DNA of 64,000 bases from Astropecten irregularis (lineage: Eukaryota > Echinodermata > Asteroidea > Paxillosida > Astropectinidae), in NCBI GenBank assembly GCA_963971285.1, contig OZ020254.1:1-64000 (forward strand), given 5' to 3'. Both the position numbers and the translations under genes were made by a program. This document shows positions 57,285-64,000 of this stretch, piece after piece (the stretch's first letter is position 1; every line of letters starts with the position of its first letter). Below the pieces are notes generated by a model. That model searched no databases and had not been told where the DNA came from. It saw only the letters and a list, made by a program, of their open reading frames with translations.

Positions 57285-60200
57285 GCGCCCTCTCCCGGCC
57301 GACTCACATTCTCCACACGGCCTTGCCTGTATGATCAAGGCAAAAAATAATTACTCAAATAGGGCTATATAAGTTGGCCTAATACTGGTTTCTGGTATTC
57401 AACCGTCATCAGTGCGTCTTTAGCTGCCTGTTTTGACAGAAGTGATGAGCAATATCATACATACGCATAGTATTAGCCATGTATTAAAAGCCGCGGTCAT
57501 TTTACGAGGCTTCTGTCGCTAAAAGTTTTGGTTTAATTAAGGTGGGAGTGCAAAGTGGTGCCAGAATTGAACCGAGGAATTTGGATAGTGCAGACAAAAA
57601 CTGTATCTTATGCTTGCTTGTTCTATACTCTACCAGGATATATAGATAGTTAAGTTGTATGTAAAACAGGCAGCGGCATGGCGCAGACCAGTGCATCTTG
57701 TTGTCGTGCTTGAAAAAGAAACCAACATGCATAATACGAAAAAAAGGAATGATTTTTTTCGGGAGCGATTTGTGTCGTTTGCCTCTTCCTCCTGATGTCC
57801 AAAATCTCGCTCCTCTACTCCAAATTATTCCAATTCGCTGTGGGCCAACTATCCCTTGGCGGTTTGATGGCCAATATTGGCGTCAAGTGGTCAGCTTATA
57901 ACTCCCGGCGTTTCAGCGTGGAATTGTATATTTCCACTGCAGTGATGGCAATCCAAAAAGGTCCTTAGTCTTGGGTATAATCTGGAAACATGCATAAGTG
58001 TGATCCGGCAAAACTTATGTCCCGCGTCTGGAAAAGGAGAAAGAGAAAAATCTACGCGAAGGTAAAACCACAAACACAAGAACATGACATTTCGGATAAT
58101 ACTTCAATATACTCACCGGACGAATAGCATTACGTAGGTAGGAATAATGGGGTGCATTTTGCTTTCCCAAGAAGTAGGTACGAACTTTACTAATTATTAC
58201 AGGATGTCTACACATTACTTATTGCCAGTTTTTCCATGGGAATTTTGTTTAATACCAATACTCATTTTATTCACTATAACATTATTGTTATACACCATAT
58301 GCATTTATTACAAATCACAAAGCAGCTCAGTATATTGAACAGTGAGCAGATAAAATAAAGTCATTCCAATAATGATTTCTTAAAACAATATGAACATGGG
58401 AAAAACCTAACACTTATAATAATAATAATAACAAAAAATAAGGGAAAATCACCCCCAAATACTTAACTAAAATCTAAATAAAACAACCAAAATTTAACGA
58501 TTCTTTGAGAATGAATATATAAGGAGAAAAATCGATATTCTTGGATAGGTGGAGGAAGTAAAACAAAGATGTAATAAGGTAACTTAGTGTTGTAGAACTA
58601 TATTCTAGGATTTCTGCTGTAAATTTTTCTTAAAAATGCTGATTCCTGATACATGTAATTTGATGAAACTCACAGATTTAGGTGTGCATACAAAACCACT
58701 CAATCCTTCATTTTTGGCCAAACCAAACGTTCACAATTCTAACAGTCCCATGTCACACAACACATTTTGATACTTTTGCTTTGTACATACTTTTCATGGC
58801 CCAAAACATAAAAAAACAACAACCTCAGGCATTAAGATAACCTCACTGTATATTGCACACATCTTTATAATTTGAATGAAATGAGAAGTTTGTATTCCTT
58901 GTCACAGGTTAGTTGCTTGTAAAATGTGTATGGCGCCGTTTTAAGTAAGAATTATAACATGCATATACAGTATGTACACTTCAGTACCAGTCAATCTGTG
59001 TAGCTCAAATAAAGCTATGCTTAATTGTTCTTCTAATTCCTTTCTGTTTTCTTCAACCTAAAAAGAAATATCTAATGCATCTGCCATTAAACATCTTTAA
59101 CATAAATTGAATAATGAAAAAATCATTGTATTTATGTATACATGTACATGTACCTTATCTGAACAAATTCCAACTAGAAACAAGAAAAATATATAATAAT
59201 TATATGAAACACGCTAATATGTTCTGTCCTACAAAGGGAGCAGGGTTTATCTTGATGTTCCTTTAAGAGATAAGTGCTTTTTCACCCTGTGTGAGTATAC
59301 ATGTCTCATCTTGGACATTTGTTCAAGTCTTATATGTGTCACTCTCTTGTGAGACAACCTTATCATGTTTAATTCTCCATCCTTACTGGCAGCATTGTCA
59401 CTAGGATAATGGTACATGTAATTAAATGTGAAAAGGAAAACAATTCACAATCCATTTTCAGACATTCTAATTTTGGTTTGTTTCAGATGAATTTAGAATA
59501 AGAAAATAATACCTGAATCCCCCAAAACAGGATGGCTTAAAAAAATTGACTTTTCTATCTTAAGAAAAATGCTGATTTTTAAGTACATGTACATGTAATT
59601 GCAACTGTACATGCTTGCAACTTTCAAAGGCTAGTTTAACTTGTAATAAAAATATAAAAAAAGTGCAGAGTTTTGATTGAATAATTCCAAAAATCTGATC
59701 CACCAATCTGGATATCACTGAACCATTTTAATATACCGACAAATCAGCTAAAAAAAACACCATGGATCAAATTAGAATCAAACAAACAAAACCAAGCACA
59801 AAAAGACTGCATTCATAAAGTATTACTAATGGTCAACTCCACAGTTATGTGTATTTCATGAAGTTTCTGTAGACCAAGTGCTGAGTAGTGAGTAATAGGG
59901 AGGTACCAATCAGCCCACTGAGCCCAGCAGCACCTAGTATGCCACATATAATCACTTGAGCAGCTAAAGGACATTTTATGAATGGTCTAGACTCTTGACA
60001 ACTTTATTTTTTATCTCTTGTTAAAATCCTATGTGGAAAATTACAGGAGTCAATGCAGAATATCTGCATCACGACAGCCTTTGTAAAGATAGAATCAAGC
60101 TCATATTGGTGATATATGCTCCAACAGTGATACAAGTTGTTTGTTTTTTCTTTAAAATGAAATTTTTTTAAAAATTTTTTTTGTACTTTTTAGTAACAGC

Positions 60201-60535
60201 TATTTCTTCTTTAATTCTGAATGAATTTTGAATTTTGAAAATGGCATTTATATTGCTTAAGGGGTTTTTTGGTTACCATTCCAAGTGTTAACGAGCTGCT
60301 GCAAGTTGATTGAGGCATTCAATGAGAGAGAACATCATTCTATTACAATTACAAATCTGGAGCATTTTACGTTGTAATGTTCAATCAAATGAATAAGCTT
60401 AAGTTAAGACCAACCTTGCAATGATTGTAGGTCGATGTGTTTACAGTAATGGATCTATTTTGTTTTGTCTTCTCTCTCTCTCATGATTGTTGAAGGTAAT
60501 GAATACTTTATGAATGCAGTCTTCAGAATCCATCA
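57285..60535. other. Intergenic; one possible membrane exon, no gene established
   Basis: Mostly AT-rich, with many ATGTACATGTA palindromes. At 58229-58338 on the plus strand an acceptor (CTTATTGCCAG) opens a frame that encodes FPWEFCLIPILILFTITLLL, then YTICIYYKSQSSSVY and a stop, again resembling a last exon with a membrane helix and short tail. Its support is weak. The right end, before 60536, is presumably the 3' UTR of the second ABIN-like gene. Confidence 0.3.
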
Positions 60536-62904
60536 CTACTGGTCAAGACATACGCTAACATGCTGCATGAACTCATTGTGATCGGAGACTTCAAACTCCT
60601 GGGCACAGATGGGGCACTGCAAAGGTTCGGTGTTAGACCCTGGGCCACCTGGGCCGTCAGTCTCATCGACGGCATCAACCTCTACGTCGCTTGTCAGGTA
60701 GAGTTCAGCATCTTGGTGGCGCTGTTGGGGTAAGCCTCGAGCCACTAATCTCTGCAGATGATGAATAAAGAGGAAGCTGATAGTGAATTACCACATCATT
60801 GTCAAGCTCAACCTGACATCACAAAATGTTTTGATCCCAAGGATCATAAACATCTAACTGACTTAACTTTTAAGTACAGAGGTTTGTCACAAGTTCCAAG
60901 TTAATGAAAGTGTCTGGTACTATTGAAAAGCTCTTTACCAGCAGGAACTACAGTGGAACGCCACTACAACGAACACGCTGGGATCCACAGAAATTGTTTG
61001 TTAAAGTGGTCGTTCGTTATAGTGAACGATATTCAGCAGGCGTTTACATTGTACAGGTACATAAAAATTGGGTGTCAAGGATGATGTTCCGTACAGCCAA
61101 ATTGTCGGTATAACAGTGTTTGTTGTAACGGCATTCCACTGTATTGGCAATAATGCCTCTTTTTGGATCTTCAACATCAATATCACCACATCATCCATCA
61201 CCACTCACCATCATTAAAACCCACCACCAATCCTTCACCATCCAATCATCATATAATGCATGTAAGGATGCATGTTTTCAGATTTTCATCCATGAGTCAA
61301 ACCGAACAAAAGAAGTAAAAGGTTGGCTGATGCAGGATTTGAACCCGCGACCTCTGGAGTTGTATTCCAGTGCTCTTCCGCCTGAGCTAACCAGCCCTAC
61401 TATGTCTGGAAATTTCTTTGCTTCGGAAAATGATTAATGGATGAAAACATGAAAAATATGCAAAACTACATGCATATTCCTAAAATAAAGGTTTTAAATG
61501 CATGAAATTATTAATGATTTGAAGAAAAGTTGTCCATTTCAAAAGCTGTCTATTTCATTTCAATAATTATTTTCTCTCCTGAATACAAACAAAATAAGGC
61601 CAGTAATGTTAGAGACATAAAAAGGAAGACATTTCTGCGAAGCCTACTGCTGTCGGGTGGCTAGTTCTGGGTGGCATACAACTAATCTATAAATACATTA
61701 TACAAAATGCTATCCAAACTAATTATTTCTAATTCCAAAAAGAAGACCATTATGAGTAATATTTCATTCAAACTTACCCTGGGCTGCTCGTATAGTGTCT
61801 GCTGTCTGTATGTATTGTGCTGTTCAAGCGCCTGGAGCTGCAATGGGCAAAATTCATAATTGCATGCAAATAATTCACCAACATTTCAACAAGTGTTGTA
61901 CATAAGATTAACAAACCATCCACAATGCATTCCAATTTTCCAAAATCAAGTTGTTTATTTCATACTGATTCTCGCATGCAATAACTGACATTATTTCTAA
62001 AAATTAATCAGTCGATGAAGTTAATGTCAATCAATAATTTATCATACAGTTGAACGTATTGCTAAACGCTTTTTTGTTCTGATTTGCTGTGATGAAGTAT
62101 TTGTAGTCTTCAGGTTTATTTCTCTCCTTTTGTCACCATCATGAAAAAGCATAATAATCTTAATGTAATTCAAGGAAAAATTGAATTGTAGTTTGTTTAC
62201 CTTTCTGGTGGAGTCCTTTAACTTGTGTTTAAGAACGTCTACGTTTCCTTGGATGCGTTCACGGTCTTTCCTCTCTTGGTCAAAGTCATCTTTGTAGATC
62301 TTTACCTGTGCAAAAATAACACAAGGTTCGCATGATTACCAGAAAGTTTAAGACAGGCAAGATTTCACACCAATTTGTGATATTTGTTCAGATGTGTGAG
62401 ACAAGGAAGGTTGGTAATTCTTACCTGTTCTTGTAGTGTCCGGATCATAGATTTGTCTTCTTGGGTTTCTCTTGCGCCCCTCTCACTGTCGCTGCTCTGT
62501 AGGTACCCCCTCAGTGCCGATAACTCCTCAGCAAGTTCTGTGATATGATCCTCTTTCTGCAACAGCTGCTGCTCCAGAGACAAGATGGCGGCATCTGTGT
62601 TCTTGCGCTTCTCATCCTTGAAGGTCTGCAGCATGACGTTCAGCCCATTGATGGTCTGCTCTAAGTCTCTGCGCTGCTGCCCTAGGACAGTGATCTTGGA
62701 CTGCTGGTGCTGATTGGTCTTGGTCAGCTTCAGGACGTGGGTCTCTCGCTGCTCGTTGTAGTTTTGCCAGCGGGTGTTCATGAGGATCACCTCACGGAGC
62801 TGTTCGGTAAGCCGTGTATTCTCCTTGTCCAGTTGCTCCACTTGCCCACTGGCAATCTTGAGCTTGTCTTCTATGCTTAAGTTGCTCTCTGTCTGTTCTT
62901 GAAT
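60536..62904 (-). CDS. Second ABIN/TNIP-like protein: coiled coil, UBAN, C2HC zinc finger (5' end not seen)
   Basis: Four exons join in phase 0: 62904-62425, 62305-62201, 61837-61778, 60751-60536 (TGA). They give 286 residues. The first is coiled coil with VILMNTRWQNYNEQRETHV (39-57), the AHD1-like segment shared with the first gene. The UBAN core is DDFDQERKDRERI (166-178), split by an intron just before its start exactly as in the first gene. The C-terminal finger is C261-x2-C264-x14-H279-x3-C283, with identical spacing. Differences are an extra 20-codon exon after UBAN and a much shorter linker before the finger. The acceptor at 62905 shows that at least one exon lies to the right; I found no convincing candidate up to 64000. 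Expected role: a ubiquitin-binding regulator of NF-kB signalling. Confidence 0.88.
60949..61143. mobile_element. MITE with CAGTGGAA ends (pogo/Tigger-like termini)
   Basis: TACAGTGGAACGCCACTACA at the left pairs with TAACGGCATTCCACTGTA at the right. Termini flanked by TA and starting CAGTGGAA are typical of pogo/Tigger derivatives. About 195 bp, no transposase, within an intron of the second ABIN-like gene. Confidence 0.75.
61325..61396 (-). tRNA. tRNA-like sequence with a complete cloverleaf; SINE head or tRNA pseudogene
   Basis: On the minus strand 72 bases fold fully: acceptor GGCTGGT/ATCAGCC (one G-T pair), D stem GCTC/GAGC, anticodon stem CTGGA/TCCAG with a 7-base loop ATACAAC, variable AGGTC, and T arm GCGGG-TTCAAAT-CCTGC. 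The anticodon would be ACA (Cys), which animals do not normally use, since Cys tRNA has GCA. A TTTT tract follows within about 10 bases, as at a Pol III stop. The start GGCTGGTTAGCTCAG is also what SINE heads in this window look like, so a SINE or pseudogene is more likely than a working tRNA gene. It lies in an intron of the second ABIN-like gene. Confidence 0.45.
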
Positions 62905-64000
62905 CTGTGGCAATGATACGATAAGATGCAAACAAAATATTCACATATCAAGGAAGTACTCAATCTTGAAGTTTAAGTAAAAGGAAACAAAGGTACATGT
63001 ATTTCAAATCCGACTTTTTTTAAAGAAAAATTCTAACTGCATTGTACCTGTTCACGTGCAATTATGATGACTTCCAAAATAAAATGAACTATCTATTACT
63101 CAGAATCAACTTGAATTAACCCATTAAATTATTCACTTCTGCATCTTTGTAAATGAAAAGAAGCCAATCTCTATGCATATTATCTATCTCCTGACCAAAC
63201 ATCATTTAATATCCAAATCTTTGTTATACAGTATACATCAAATTTGTTTTTTTGCTTTGTTTGTTTGTGTGGGTTTTTTTTTTTTGGGGGGGGGGGTGTT
63301 TTGAAATTGTGGGTAGTAATCCTCGCTTATTATATTGTATATTTTAGGTCTAGGAGGTACTTTCTTGTTTCTTTCTTGTTCATATTTTCAGAAGTACTTG
63401 TGACACAGACCGCTTAATGATCAAAGCCGGAAAACCTGACTAATCCTACAACTTCCGCCACAGGAAGATAATCATTTCATTCTTTCCTAAATTTTCACAT
63501 GTGCTAATTTCCATTCTATATCCATTTATCATTACCAATACTCAAAACTGTTTTCAGAATTCATGTGATTTTTGTACTGATTTGACAGCCTTTTCCTGTT
63601 GTCATTGAATACATGTATCTGAATACAAATCTACCCATCTTGCAATGCTGATAGTGATAAGTAAACAGTTGTTTGTTTTAGGTGAATATTCATGTGCATT
63701 TTTTTGGGGGGGGGTTAGCTACACACTATAATATGTATCCCCGTGGTATCCTGTACAATAACAGGATTCTTTATTTCCTGAAACATCCCACGCAGTGACA
63801 CGCACAATGAAAGCAAAATTAACATTTAGTATGTTCAGCCACAGAAAGTGAGTTCCTTCCTCCATGACCTGTCTGCATTTATAATGCATGTAATGCATGA
63901 TGTACATGTAGTTCATACAGTGTGTGGGTGTACTGTGTGTAGTATACTGTGTACTAAACAAACATGGAGGAATGGTACAATGCACATAGCATGCACAGTG
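62905..64000. other. Upstream intron of the second ABIN-like gene, to window end
   Basis: No exon with coiled-coil or initiator content could be placed on the minus strand. Poly(G) tracts occur at about 63286-63297 and 63705-63715. Nothing else is supported. Confidence 0.4.

Overview
This is the left end of a eukaryotic chromosome from an animal, probably a marine invertebrate deuterostome; an echinoderm such as a sea star is my best guess. The evidence is a terminal (CCCTAA)n telomere, genes split by GT-AG introns, an HMGA protein, tandem ABIN/TNIP-type UBAN proteins, a class C GPCR, tRNA-derived SINE relics, a Penelope-like element and many small inverted-repeat transposons in an AT-rich background. 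Species assignment is inference; no rRNA or mitochondrial marker is present.

Layout. 1-3832 is telomere. 3833-9366 is subtelomere: interstitial telomere motifs, a 0.9 kb inverted-repeat element and a frameshifted coding block (6128-8669) of unknown family. 12334-12749 holds the coding exon of an HMGA-like four AT-hook protein (minus). 14808-15449 is a fold-back element. 17723-28677 (plus) is a nine-exon gene, missing its 5' exon, for a PNKP-type P-loop kinase fused to a degenerate HAD-like domain; its introns carry SINE relics, MITEs, a 5'-truncated Penelope element and a block with eight TGACGTCA palindromes. 33467-35770 (minus) is a class C GPCR 7TM exon with a long cytoplasmic tail. 35.8-47.4 kb is gene-poor: MITEs, a 33-34 bp minisatellite and poly(G/C) tracts. 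47470-50792 (minus) is a complete four-exon ABIN/TNIP2-like gene; 60536-62904 (minus) is a second ABIN-like gene whose 5' end is not seen. Between them lie MITEs, a 175 bp tandem repeat, a duplicated CpG-rich segment and possible terminal exons of unknown membrane proteins.

The two UBAN/zinc-finger genes are expected to act in ubiquitin-dependent restraint of NF-kB signalling. The kinase/HAD gene would handle polynucleotide 5' ends if active. HMGA is a chromatin architectural factor and the GPCR a ligand sensor. I see no operon-like functional link among them. Exon boundaries were placed by eye from splice motifs and by checking that reading phase carries across every junction; transcript data would settle them.
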